NCBI GenBank assembly: GCA_030765045.1
Contig: CM060970.1
Coordinates: 50,092,076 to 50,156,075 of the forward strand
From: Tenodera sinensis
Lineage: Eukaryota; Arthropoda; Insecta; Mantodea; Mantidae
Direction: 5' to 3'
DNA length: 64,000 bases
Below the pieces are notes generated by a model, which saw only the letters and a program-made list of their open reading frames with translations, was not told the origin of the DNA and made no database searches. Positions 11,150 through 22,329 of the stretch are shown in pieces. Within the stretch, counting starts at the first letter, position 1; each line of letters starts with the position of its first letter. The position numbers and the translations under genes were made by a program.

Positions 11150-12440
11150 GTTTGATACGAGATTTTAACTGAAATACATCTTTTGAAACTGACTGAATCC
11201 AAAATAAAAAGCATTTTAGAAAAAGGTCTACGAGTATGAATCTGTCCGTCTGTGAACACCATAACTCAACTCAAAAACTAAAAGACAGTTTAATACCGAA
11301 TTTAGTATTTATATTCAGTATCTTCCAAGGATGCGACACGAAGATTTTCAAGAAAACCCTACACCACAAACTACCCTTTACATGAAAAATGTTCTAATGC
11401 TTTGATTTTCTAAAAAACGACTACAACAATTTTTATTAAATTATCATATTGTAGATATTTCCTTGAAAAATGAAATGTTTATCTTCAATTTACTGGAATA
11501 ATCCTCTGAAGTCCTCTTCATTCTGGATGACTTTTGAACAACTGGTAAACAGTAAAAGATGGACAAAATCTTCTATAATAAGATTATAGCTCTTATTAAA
11601 TCACAATTTATGTACTTTTTTTTTGTATGTGTGGAGATAACCATTTCCCAATTTATTGGTTTGGATTTTCAAATACTTGTACTTTTCTCAAGCAGGAATT
11701 CGTTATTCTCATTACTGTTACAAAATAGCAATTCGACAAATCCCACTTCTGACACCAGTGTGACAAAGATGACCAAATCCAATGCAATTACTTTTATATA
11801 ACTTTATCACTTGTATCACTTTATTTTCCTTCTAAACTTTTCCAAAAAAACACAGTCCCCCCTACTCACGTTAACACAGTCTACAGTCTTATGTGATAAT
11901 ACAACTCAACTGTTTCTTTCGTAGCTTTGATCCACTCCTTTCACTATCTCTCTTCAGTTTCTTTGTCTCTCAAACACTGACTCAGGTGATACAATCACTC
12001 AACACTCGTTAAATCTTCTTCACTTCACAGCTGTTGCACACTCACTGACACAATGACTCTAAAATTGCTCGCTTTCATGTGCTTCGCAAGTTTTTTATAG
12101 TGGTGATGACTTAACCAGATCTTTTTCGAACTTCTTCAAACAAGCATCCGCTGGAAACTTCTCGAATCTGCAAAAAAGGAAAAAAAAAACTTTTGATTCT
12201 GCCGCTGTGATTGTTGTCACGTGCTGTCGTGGGTGGTGAGGGGAAGCTTGGCCTTCAACGCCTTTGTTACGCACCGCGCGTGTGGGGCGGGGGTAGCCCG
12301 GCTCCGACCGTCTTTTGTTGTGTCGCCGCTGTCGTGAATCGGCGTCACATTATATCTTTTGGCCATGTAAACAGAACATAGTTTCAAAGCCATGACACAG
12401 TACCACTCTTAAAACATTTGACTATCGCTTAAGCCTGCTG
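11150..12440 (+). mobile_element. Family A repeat, copy A1 (+), split by a possible LTR
   Basis: The copy matches others in order: 'actgaatccaaaataaaaag', gtctgtgaacaccataactc, 'aaggatgcgacacgaa', 'taccctttacatgaaaaa', 'gatgacttttgaacaactggtaaac'. It breaks off near 11710 and resumes at 12350 with 'ggccatgtaaacagaacatag' and 'gactatcgcttaagcctgctgta'. In intact copies these flanking phrases are adjacent, which defines an insertion of about 640 bp. Confidence 0.7.
11716..12349. mobile_element. Possible solo LTR inside family A copy
   Basis: This segment interrupts copy A1 and is absent from the other copies. It begins tgttac and ends gtcaca, i.e. TG...CA with a short near-inverted end, as LTRs do. 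The flanking tetramers are ttac (11712-11715) and ttat (12350-12353), an imperfect duplication. The interior has a TATA-like ttttttatagtgg at about 12091 and a GC-rich 3' third, but no coding frame. It could equally be another kind of insertion. Confidence 0.35.
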
Positions 12441-12950
12441 TAAGATTAACACATCAGATGTTTTCCGATAAATCATTAGGAAGTAATTATATATTTAATT
12501 TTTCAATTGAATTCTAGCTTTCAAATAATACCTAATTTGCATCATAGCGCGTGTATCAGTGGTTACTTCAACATAAAAATAATTTAAATTAGCAGACATC
12601 ACTACTACTTTGTTCCCCTCTCAATTAATCCCATACCACACTAGGTCTCGAATCAATGTGCACACACAAAGCAGTACAATGTTTACCTGTTGCCTGTTCA
12701 CTCAAGGCTACATGCAATATGCTTTGTATTAGCTAGTAAACAGAAGCGGTCGGAATCGAACTAACCACCAATTGTGTATCGCTTTCCTTGACGTCAGAGT
12801 TTACCTACATTGGACGTGCGCTCAATTTTATAACATTCCATTATTATATTTCTGCAATTGCCTACGGTTTAAGTTATCCCAGGTCTCTCAATATAAACAT
12901 GAAGCAAAATACGAATGAAATAGTGAAAACATGAAGGAAAAAAAAAAAAA
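12441..12950. other. DNA without recognised features
   Basis: AT-rich with no gene or repeat recognised. Confidence 0.35.
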
Positions 12951-13244
12951 AAGACAACCTGATGTGTTGCACTCACTTGACTTTTTCTGCTCTTGTACTA
13001 ACTATGCCTACAAACTCCATGTATTATCACAACGTCCATTTGCAGAACTTTGTTTCCTGGATTACCAAAGAAAAGTATCTAAAATGGTGTTATATATCCG
13101 CTGCAGTGAACAGCACAATCTACATTCTTAATACAACGCCAACAGATGGCGTAAGAGTCTCTATTCTGCCTTGAGCGACAGTCAAATCTTTCAAAGCTTG
13201 TCACTATATGAAGGCTTTGAAACTCCATTCTCTATGCACAGCCA

Positions 13245-14530
13245 ATTTAACCATTTTGCTAAGTTATAAGTGGGTGAATTTACACAGTTTATAATGGGCC
13301 TCATTTTCTCCCCTGGTTTATGAATTTTTGGAAGAGCATACATTCTGGGTAAAACTGACTTTTAACATGTTTTTTTATTGGATAAAATTTTCACTTCCTT
13401 AAGAACTTTATCAAAAGATGCAATGAATGAATTTAAAGGGTCCTAATGTAATCATTCCCCTGAAGCAAAACTTCCACTCTTATTAATATAGTCAGGTTCA
13501 TCCAAAATAACAATTCTGTTTCCTTTATCGGCTTTAGTGTAAATGACATCTTTTTCTTTCAAAGAGCTTACCACCTGATTATTATGGTTCCCCTTATGAT
13601 GTTTACTCAAATCCTTCAAGACATAACTGTACTTACTTTTGAACAAAGATTTATCAGGTCCAACTAAATCTTGACTAGCAATTTACTATATTTTTTGAAA
13701 ATTTTACGCATGTTTTTAAACCTTTATTTAGAAACTGAAGTTCCCTTAGTTGAAGTCAATATTACAAAGAGTGATTAATTTTCTGTGCCATTCAACTGTT
13801 TCATTGTCTTCCGTTTAATCTGTTTTTGGCATAAGTTATTTAGTTTATGTTCTAATTTCCAAGTTTTATTCCTCATACTGTAATTCAGAAACTCACACAA
13901 TTTCGATTCCAAATTAATCCAGAAAGTGTTACCCAAGTTATTTGTCAATTTTAAATGTAATTGATATAATTCGACCTTAATATGGTTCAACCGACTAAAA
14001 TGAAAACCACGTTTCACTTCAATTACTTTTATTTCCACTGCCCTTTGATGAGTACTATTCTCCAATTTAACTATTTTTCTGACTAAAATAGGATTTACTT
14101 TCCGTTGTAAACAAAGATTCAAAAACCGAATATCCACGAGAGTATGTCTTTTCTTATCTTGTAATTTTGTAAATCGTTCGATGTCAGGTTTTAGTCCACA
14201 AAGATTTTGATTAAACAGATCATTATTACATTCCAAACCATCATGAACTGTGAAATTACGTCGTAGCTAAAAGGTCTAATGCTTCAAAACTAAATATGTT
14301 GAAATATACACACCTGAAGCTATTAACAGTGAAGCAAATTGATCCACAAATAACACAAAGTAATTAGAGACTCACACTTCACTTCAATAAATTGAATTAA
14401 ATTCAATATTTCTCACAACGATCGTTTCGATACACTTGTGTATCATCCTCGTGCGAAACTGACCTTATACACTAGCTACGAAAAAACCGTTACAACTTCG
14501 CGATGACGTCACAGTGACGTCAAGTATACG
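13245..14530 (-). pseudogene. Penelope-like element (PLE), N-terminal half, broken
   Basis: On the minus strand, 13775-14236 reads a 153-residue frame with KRHTLVDIRFLNLCLQRKVNP, the conserved N-terminal region of Penelope-type proteins. It continues with DVIYTKADKGNRIVILDEPD (about 13500-13560), a hallmark ahead of the reverse transcriptase, and RMYALPKIHKPGEKMRPIIN (about 13285-13345), the start of the PLE reverse transcriptase. Frameshifts separate the blocks. The rest of the RT (including the YADD box) and the GIY-YIG endonuclease are absent, so the copy is dead. The upstream side (14400-14460) holds the structured end typical of PLEs. Confidence 0.75.
14411..14465 (-). other. Hairpin with GATGAT...CGAAACG motif at PLE end
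   Basis: The minus strand reads gaggatgatacac, then aa, then gtgtatcgaaacg. The inner part gatacac/gtgtatc is a perfect 7-bp stem followed by CGAAAC. PLE termini are known to carry hammerhead ribozymes built as CUGAUGA-stem-GAAA. Here the GAAA side is present but the CUGAUGA side is not canonical, so activity is doubtful. Confidence 0.4.
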
Positions 14531-15110
14531 TCACCCGCCATGACATCATATGACGACGTAATCTCCCCCCCCCCTCCCCCTTTCTCTTAGTACGAATTTT
14601 GTAACATAATCAGTAAAAGGTATTTCAAAATTCATAACAAGGTCCCTATTTTTCAAAATGAATATTTTTCCCAAACCATCAATTCAATATCCGCGGTTAA
14701 CTGCTGCGGTTTATTTCATCATTACTTATACATTGTGTATTTTAACGAGATCTGCATTTTTAGTCCAGTAAGATTTGGTCTGTCTCTTACGATTTACAGC
14801 TATTCAAAAGTCATCAAGAGTAAGCAGGACTATATGGGTTATAGTCAGAAAATTCAAAACATACATTTCGTTTTCCATAAAAATGTCTCAAACATATATC
14901 ATTTAATTAAATTTCTTAGAGCCAGTTTTGAGAAAATAAAAATTTTCGAAAAGTTTTCCATGTAAAGGATAGTTTAGGCTAGAGGAATTTTCTTCAAAAA
15001 TCTTCTTGTCGCACCCTTAAAATATATTCAAATTAAATACCAACTTTGGCTTTTAGCCAACTTTTCGTTTTTGAGTTATGATGTTCATCGACTGACACCA
15101 CACAAGCGCG

Positions 15111-15150
<40 letters not shown>

Positions 15151-15280
15151 TCACTTTCTAAAAATTCTTTTTTATTTGGGGGCCTCAAAACGTTTATTTT
15201 CAGTGAAACCACGACTACGAATTTTTGGATCTAATACAATAACTCCCCTACTTACTATACGTAGTAGAGAAAGCAAAAAA

Positions 15281-15570
15281 GTATTTGCAAATTAGAATGA
15301 TTCACCAATAATATCTAGTCCTGGCATATATTAGTGTTGAAAAAGTATTTTTAACTTTTCAGTTTTATTTTTCCTTGTACACAGCCTCACTGGGATAAAA
15401 ATGAAACGTCATTGTGGCCGATTTTCTCATCTCTACATGTAATCTTGTGCGCAATACTTGATCGTTGAGTGGAAGAATCACATCAGCACTTAGAACAAAA
15501 TTAAAATCTTTTTCGGTGAACAGGGACACTATGGAAGAGAAAGTTGACACAAATATTTTTGCTTTATTTT
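15281..15570. other. DNA without recognised features
   Basis: Spacer between family A copies A2 and A3. No gene or repeat was recognised. Confidence 0.35.
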
Positions 15571-15714
15571 TACTTTCTCTACTGCGTATAGTAAATGGGG
15601 AAGTATTGTAATGTCGATGCCGAAATTTCAAGGAAAATATGTTTTATGCCCCTGAATAAAAAAAAAAAGTTTTAGAATAAGATCGGTTCGCGTCTCTCTC
15701 TCTTTCTCTCTCTA

Positions 15715-15716
<2 letters not shown>

Positions 15717-15769
<53 letters not shown>

Positions 15770-15838
15770 CTGTGTGTGTGTGTGTGACTGTGTGTGTGTG
15801 TGTGTGACTGTGTGTGTGTGTGACTGTGTGTGTGTGCG
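15717..15838. repeat. (GT)n microsatellite with GAC interruptions
   Basis: A pure GT run of about 50 bases is followed by blocks of 7-9 GT units separated by single gac triplets at four places. It lies exactly where other family A copies carry shorter GT/CA-rich stretches (15120-15149, 27301-27340, 62765-62800). Confidence 0.9.
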
Positions 15839-16216
15839 CGCGCTGGGAATAGTGTAACTCAAAAACGAAAAGTTTGTTAAAAACCAAGTTAGTATTTAAG
15901 TTTAATATCTTTTAAGGATGCGACACGAAAATTTGGAAGAAAATTCGTCCACTCCAAATTACCCTTTACATGGAAAACTGTTTTGAAAATTTTGACATTG
16001 TCAAAAATAGCTTTAGCAATTTTTTATTAAAATGCCATGTGTTTAACACATTTTTGTGTTAAATTAAATGCATATTTTAAATTTTCTGGCTATAGCCTAT
16101 GTAGTCCTGTTTGGTCTTGATGATTTTTGCATAACTGGTAAACCGTAAGAGATAAACCAAGTCTTGCTATACAAAACATGCAGATTTTGTTAAAACAAAC
16201 AAGTCATGTTCAAGTG

Positions 16217-16218
<2 letters not shown>

Positions 16219-16266
<48 letters not shown>
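16219..16266. repeat. Poly-T run (48 T)
   Basis: An uninterrupted T run inside family A copy A3, where other copies have only a few T after aagtgaat/aaatNcattttg. Its length may be inaccurate in assembly. Confidence 0.85.
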
Positions 16267-16267
<1 letters not shown>

Positions 16268-16600
16268 GGTGGGGTGAACCCTTTCGGAAATATTCCTTGT
16301 TGCTTCTGTGAGTGTTGCAGTACTTAGAACTTTTCTCAGATGGGAAGTCGTTATTCAGCTTTTTATCTTTTTGGCCGTGTAAGGAGAGCGGAATTTCAAA
16401 ACTTTAAAAGAATTTACTATCGCTCAAAGCCTACTGTATTTCCATGTTCCCCTTGCATTTATAAGAAAATCAGAAATAACATAATTTCTGCAAAGGTTTA
16501 TCAACTAACATGGAGATAAAGGAATAGGAGTTTGTAAGAATAAGTACAAGTGTAGAGAAAGTTAAGTGAGTGCAACATATCAGATTTTTACTATGAAAGT

Positions 16601-17270
16601 CTCAGTCAATCTATAACATCAATGTAACAATGGCTTTTTGTCAGCCCAGAGTTAATTCTCACATTTCAGTTCTAATAATTTATTTGCTTCTGTTATAATA
16701 AAGCTAATAAACATTATGGAATCAATGGTACCAACACATGAACACCAACATGAACCTGCAACATTAGGGCTTGTTAACTGTTCATTTTTTTAACAAAACC
16801 ATAATGACCTTAGAATGGAGATTTAAAAACACAATTAAAACTCCTTCCTTGTGCCTCTGTTCCAGGAGACTCCATTAATTATTTTTCTTTTGTCTTTCTT
16901 CTCTTCTAATGCATAACAAAAGTAATTGCTTTGGAAGCAAGAGACGGAAAATATTTCAACTTGGGGTAAAACCAGCTGATGGTGGTTCATATTCATACAA
17001 AATGTATTTCTTGAGGCAATGAAAATTATCTCTTATTTGTTTCCATGTCATTCCAGATTTTCGAGGAATTAAGGATGCTCAACCTATTTTCCTATTTTGC
17101 ATGCCTTTTCAAAATGTGTCTTCATAATCCACGTCTCCAACTTTTAGTTGTTACTTCCAAATAACCCGATGTGATCAACCTTCAAACAATTGACTCAAAA
17201 TTTATTACTCGTACTTTATACTTCTATAACCTACAACACCCCCCTCCCCTCATATTCTGCCTTAGAGATC
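16601..17270. other. AT-rich DNA without recognised features
   Basis: No gene or repeat recognised. Confidence 0.35.
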
Positions 17271-17490
17271 TTTGTGTTGTTGTTGTTGTTGTGTTTAACG
17301 CCCGCTTTTACTACTACGGCACCGCAGGCGGTGACACTGATGATACATGAAGATGGAGCACCGGTGGAATGAGATGGCGGGGGAAACCGGAGTACCCGGA
17401 GAAAACCCGCCCTGACGCCGCTTCGTCCACCACGAATACCACATGCGGGTCCCTGGGATCGAACCCGGGCCGCCTAGGTGGTAGATCTTT
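17271..17490 (-). mobile_element. tRNA-derived SINE (SINE-B), copy
   Basis: Starts with (tgt)n then 'gtttaacgcccgcttttact', and includes 'ggagcaccggtggaatgaga', 'aaacccgccctgacgccgct' and 'gggatcgaacccgggccgcc'. The last block is the complement of a tRNA B box (GGTTCGATCCC). The same order of blocks occurs at 48080-48418, and the second half is shared with 28270-28560 and 53445-53805. The tRNA-like promoter lies on the minus strand; the A-box end is missing here. Confidence 0.8.
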
Positions 17491-17903
17491 GTGGATATTC
17501 TTCTTCTGCAATGTGTTTGTACAGGAGGTTGTACAAACTAATATCCATACACTTTCTATAGTATGTTATGCAACGAGTGCGTAATGTCAGAAATGAAGTT
17601 GCGAGTATAATTTATGAACTGAGCGGTATCGAGTTTCATAATATTCATACGAGCATTTTAGCTGTCATTATACTCAAGTTTCATAAGACTATTTATGTTC
17701 GACGATGTGTCTAAGTTAAAAATATTAATTAGAAAGTCCTTCTGATATTATAGCTGTATATTATAATCACTGGAGTCCTGCAGTTGTTACTCGATTGTTC
17801 ATACAAGAATCGATAGTTGCGCCTTCAGCTGCGAAATTATTGATTTTATTATTACCTTGTCTTTGACACAGTGATGCAGAGAATACATATGCTATAACCT
17901 ATA
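17491..17903. other. DNA without recognised features
   Basis: AT-rich spacer between a SINE and family A copy A4. Confidence 0.35.
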
Positions 17904-18766
17904 AAATCTGGTGGCTTACACTCACATGACTTTCTCTTCTCTTGTACCACCTACTCTTATAAATTCATATTCCTGTATCTTCTTCATATTATTCGAGATA
18001 AACATTTTCAGAAATTACTTTATTGCTAATTTTCTTGAAGATGCAAGGGGAATATGGGAATACAGTAGGCTTTGAGAGATAGTCAAAGCTCTTAATAGCT
18101 GGCCGCTGTACGAATGCTATGTAATTCCATTCTCTTTGCACGGCCAACAGATAAAGAAGTGAATAACGATCTTGCATTTGAGAAAAGTATAAGTATTGCA
18201 AAACTCATACAAATAACAAGGAATTTCTTCAAAATTGTTCACTCCAAAAAGAATACATATGGACGTAAATTGTATTTTAATGAGATCTACATTTTTGGTA
18301 GAGTAAGGTTTGGTCTACATATCTCTTACGGTTTACCAATTATGCAAATGTCATCCAGAGTAAACAGGACTACATAGGCTATAGCCAGAAAATTCGAAAT
18401 ATACATTTCATTTGCCATAAAAATATCTTAAACGTGTCATTTCAATTAAAATTGTTAGTCATTTTTGAGAAAATAAAAATTTTTGAAAACCTTTCCCTGC
18501 AAAAGATAGCTTAGGGTGGAGAAACACTCTTCAAAATCTTTGTGTTGCATCCTTAAAAGATATGAAACTTAAATGCCAACTTTGGTTTTTTAACCGACGT
18601 TTCGTTTTTGAGTTATGTTGTTCACAGGCAGACACCGGAACTTTTTTTAAATTTTTTTTATTAGGGGGCCTCAAAACTTATATTTCCGGTGAAATCTCGA
18701 CATCGAAATTTTGGGTCGAATACAATACTTCCCCTACATACTATACGTAGTAGAGGAAGTAAAATA
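17904..18766 (-). mobile_element. Family A repeat, copy A4 (-), essentially complete
   Basis: This is the best reference copy, about 860 bp. It runs from 'cacatgactttctcttctct' to 'tatacgtagtagaggaagta', so the ends are imperfect inverted repeats (RCTTTCTCTNCT). The interior has the blocks 'gaatatgggaatacagtagg', 'ttctctttgcacggccaaca', 'gagtaaacaggactacatag', 'gttttttaaccgacgtttcg' and 'ccggtgaaatctcgacatcg'. It has no coding capacity. The GT/CA core is short here (ttcacaggcagacacc). Confidence 0.8.
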
Positions 18767-19324
18767 GTAGGCTTCAAAAACGAGTAGATAAATGGAATTT
18801 ATTAGAATACAATTTACACTATTAACGCTAATTATTATTAAACTTGAACGAGTCGTTCGATTTTTCTTCCAAGAAACCTTAGTTTTGCTTTCAGCTGCAT
18901 TGGAATGTAGCAGTCAATACATGCAAATTGCTACATGCAGATCTTTTGACTGGTGGTTATCAGTATCTTTATGAGCAGATGCATCTTAGCAGGTCGTTAT
19001 GAACGGGTGCTTCTTTGATTAATGGAGCAGCAGTATCATTATGAAGAGGTGAATATAATGAAGTCCATTACAGCAATGGTAAACGCATAAATGTAAGACT
19101 ATATCACCATATACAGGAGTGAGTTTATTCCCTGGAAAATAAAGATCCTATAAGTAAAGTTCGGCTGTTTATACTGTTATTGTCTATTGTCAAAGACTAC
19201 ACACGCAGTTTAACTGCCTCTACCTCACACCTTCTCTATGGCTAATATACATAGCCGTGGACTTCTGCAACTGTTTTAACGCACGAAGGGTTATCTACTT
19301 ACCCAATGCCGGATGAAGTGAGCC
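18767..19324. other. DNA without recognised features
   Basis: No gene or repeat recognised. Confidence 0.35.
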
Positions 19325-19425
19325 ACCTGGTATATTTCCGGCGAAATCTCGACATCGAAATTTTCTGTCATATAGAACACTTCCCCTGCCTACTATACGT
19401 GGTAGAGAAAGTAGAAATTGTTGCT
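19325..19425 (-). repeat. Family A repeat, terminal fragment
   Basis: Carries only the last ~100 bases of the family: 'tttccggcgaaatctcgaca', 'acacttcccctgcctactat' and 'acgtggtagagaaagtag'. The rest of the element is missing. Confidence 0.7.
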
Positions 19426-20943
19426 AATACATTTAAATTGAGATAAAATAAGCGTGTCTTCTTAATGAACAGAAATTGTATACTAGCATATCAGTGAACT
19501 CAAGAGGCGATGCATATAAATACATCCTATAAAAATTTTAGGGTGGTACCTTGAACAGTTTCGGAGGTAATAGGTCAGAAAATTAACATTACCGACGTGC
19601 CTTAAGTAGATCTGAGACTTAATAATAAATAACAAACACGAGTGAATAAATAATTTTAGAAACTAAGCTTCTATAACTTGTTTATAAATTTAAAACCCTC
19701 ACTTACACATCTAACTACAAAATTTCGATCGAAAGGGTTAGGCATTTCCTTATACACGATTTTGGTATGTTAATATTTAATAACATTTAACACGTGAAAG
19801 CTTTCAGGGTTACCTATAGACTCCAGTTAACTATTTATAAACGATCTAACAACAGTGGAAGTTTCTGTATCGATAGTGTTTGGTAGTACTGGAAAAGTTT
19901 TCTCCCCAGAGAGTTGGCAATGACTTCGCCGCAGGACTTGCTGCAGTGTGGCTGCATTCCATGGGCACAGCTTCCCCCCACCCCCTCACCCTGTCTGATT
20001 CACAAAGCTTAAAGGCATTATTGGTACCTCTCCTGTCGCATAATTTTTCAGCTCTAGTAGCTTCCAGTTTCTATGGAGTAGAAATTAGAATTATAGGTAA
20101 ATAATTTCTACAGAAAATCAAATACTAATACTTTATTACTCTCTTAATTGACTCATAAATTGTAAAATTAGATTTAGTTGCAACTAAAATAAATTAAAGC
20201 GCAATGCTTAAAAATTTATTCTGATGATCAGTAGATAATTATTTGCATACTACTATAGTACGAAATTTACCAAATTAATCTCCTATAAATACAGCCTGTC
20301 TTTTAGATTCGTTCAAATATATTGTGATAAAATAACAAAAGTTCAATTCATTTATTTTTCTGTCACTTTATTATCCTTCAAAATGACCCATTAGTTCTTA
20401 TATGTAATCAGATTAGGTCAGTCCTAGTGTTAACTATAATACATATATACATGATCATATCGTCACGTGTCAGTTAGGGGACATCTCGTGGACCGGTGTG
20501 TGGTGGACAGCCTTCTAAGTCTCATCCCTGTACCACACCATCTGGCTTCACCACGTGTACATAGAGGCCTTCGTGCTAGGAAACTGTAATTGCTACTACA
20601 GGGGAGACGGTTTAATGACAACTGCCTAAAAGTTTAACATGGCCAAGATTACACTAAAACGAAGCACTGCCAACCTTACAATGTGATTTACTAATATATC
20701 ACAGTCCGTAAAACCTACTTTACAAATCCTGTTTTGAAACAACACTTTCAGGTTAAATATATTGTAATGCATTTACTAATACAAATTTTGCTGTGTGTAA
20801 AACCGACAATGAGGAAGTGTGAAACAGTTATTTTAGGCACTAAAACAATACCATATACTTACATGGACACGGAGACCCAACGACATCTGCAGAATCATTT
20901 AAACCAGTTTACTTCCCTCCGAGATAAGACCTGTATAGCCAAC
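19426..20943. other. AT-rich DNA without recognised features
   Basis: No gene or repeat recognised on either strand. Confidence 0.35.
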
Positions 20944-21535
20944 TTAACCTTCCGTTGGTCGCTAGGGGCCTGAGAGACCCCTAGGTTTATTTATACGTTT
21001 GGTATAGTCTGCGAACGAACGTACCTACGTAATTACCTGACCAGGACATCTAACATTACACTTTACTCGATTGTCTGCTTTATTTGTTTATTTCTTTAGC
21101 TGCAAGAATGACTAATTGGCAGTTATGCATCGCACAGCTCAACAAGACCCTGTGCGCATACTCTCATTGCATTGCTTTTCCTCGCTAGTTGTGCAATATT
21201 GCTTTACCACTGCAAGTAGTATGTTAATACTTCTCACAAACAAGAGTACAAGGTATGTCTACCGGATACCAAGGATTTGAAAGAAGTACAGCATCTGCCT
21301 GATGATGGTACTTTACCAATTCATATTGCATTTTATCTATCTTTGATTCACCCAGTAAGAGAATGCTAATATAAACCTGTATACTTAGGTTAAATGAACC
21401 TAAACAGGGGAATGAAGAAAAAATGAAACTTAAAAAATAAACATAAACATATCAGCACAAAAATATAACGTGGGCCTACTAGTCCCCGCGTCACCAACGA
21501 TGTTCTATCAGGGCGCTCGCCTAACAGAAGGTTAA
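20944..21535. mobile_element. piggyBac-like MITE flanked by TTAA
   Basis: The left end reads ttaaccttccgttggtcgct and the complement of the right end reads ttaaccttctgttaggcgag. The first 15 bases are inverted copies with two differences, and both ends start at TTAA, the piggyBac target. A palindromic subterminal block (aggggcctgagagacccct, 20962-20980) fits piggyBac-type ends. The 592-bp interior encodes no transposase. Confidence 0.65.
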
Positions 21536-21924
21536 GAACTACAGTTAACACCAATTATGACCATATCTTTACCTAGGGTATTTTCTAAGAACAGTTGCTC
21601 ATATTGATGTCAACTGAATAGACAGTGTCACTAAAAATAATCAGAGCACTATAGTGGAGTAAATGTCTTAGTTGACTTTTGGTGAATTTCTATAGCTCAC
21701 GTTCTCTAGCAGTTGTCAGCTTCGACACGTGACCAAGAAGCCTTAATGCTATACAACTACATTTCTGAGTCTACTCATGCCAGGCAGGTAGCTTTAGGGT
21801 ACATTTAAGTTTGCTTGTTTTAATTATCTGTGGATAGACGACAGCGCATTCGTAATTACTATATATTGTCATTTCCTACAATTGTTGAAGAATTGTTGCG
21901 GAATTTTGGGTCATGGTGTTAAAT
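21536..21924. other. DNA without recognised features
   Basis: No gene or repeat recognised. Confidence 0.35.
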
Positions 21925-22065
21925 ACCCAATCCACATTTACCTTGGCGACTTAGGAAACACCACAAAGCCACAGTCAGATTGGTCAGCCCATGGAATTTG
22001 AACGCAGGACCTCGCGAATGCGGGGCACAATGGTTACCACTTGGGCCATACCACTCGCTATAAGG
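21925..22065 (-). mobile_element. tRNA-derived SINE fragment
   Basis: The + strand shows tttgaacgcaggacctcgcg, then 'caatggttaccacttgggcc'. Complemented, this gives a tRNA-like A-box region (ggcccaagtggtaaccattg) and a B box (gcgttcaaattcc). The upstream part (acacatgaca-free, 'cccaatccacatttaccttg') is probably the SINE body. No second copy was found in the window. Confidence 0.55.
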
Positions 22066-22329
22066 TTTTCATTTTAAATGTGATCATTATGATATAACTG
22101 GTGTTCTTCATTCGGATTAAGCTACCTTAAATACTGCACATATAAAGTCGCATCAAGCGGCTAGGTGCTGTGTAGATATACATACCGTACGACCTGTTCT
22201 CGAATGCTCTAATGCTGGATTAAGCTCTTCTAGGTGTCAAAGAAATCCCGAGGTTCACCACTATTAATCCCATCACTTCTAATAGATACCTATATTGGAG
22301 TTATTGTAAAGTGAGTCTGTAAATTTTGT
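22066..22329. other. DNA without recognised features
   Basis: Spacer before family A copy A5. Confidence 0.3.

Larger units (their letters stand above)
12955..15280 (-). mobile_element. Family A repeat, copy A2 (-), split by a Penelope-like element
   Basis: The left part (12955-13244) starts gatgtgttgcactcacttga and runs to 'ctccattctctatgcacagcc'. The right part (about 14620-15280) has 'attttaacgagatctgcatt', 'gatttggtctgtctcttacg', the CA microsatellite at 15120-15149 and 'tatacgtagtagagaaagc' at the end. Intact copies have these parts adjacent; here the Penelope-like segment lies between them. Confidence 0.75.
15571..16600 (+). mobile_element. Family A repeat, copy A3 (+), expanded by microsatellites
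   Basis: The copy starts ttttactttctctactgcgt and ends near 16590 with 'agtacaagtgtagagaaagt', so its ends are short inverted copies of ACTTTCTCTACT type. It has all internal family blocks: gatgtcgaaat-like, aaggatgcgacacgaaaatt, accctttacatggaaaact, ttgcataactggtaaaccgt. A GT microsatellite and a 48-T run make this copy longer than the ~860-bp standard. Confidence 0.8.

Noticed and set aside
12180..12360. GC-rich block as CpG-island promoter
   Set aside because: It lies inside the segment that interrupts a family A copy, so it is more likely part of an inserted element; no host exon follows.
15644..15887. His/Thr-repeat open frames on the minus strand
   Set aside because: They are the GT microsatellite of family A copy A3 read in two frames.
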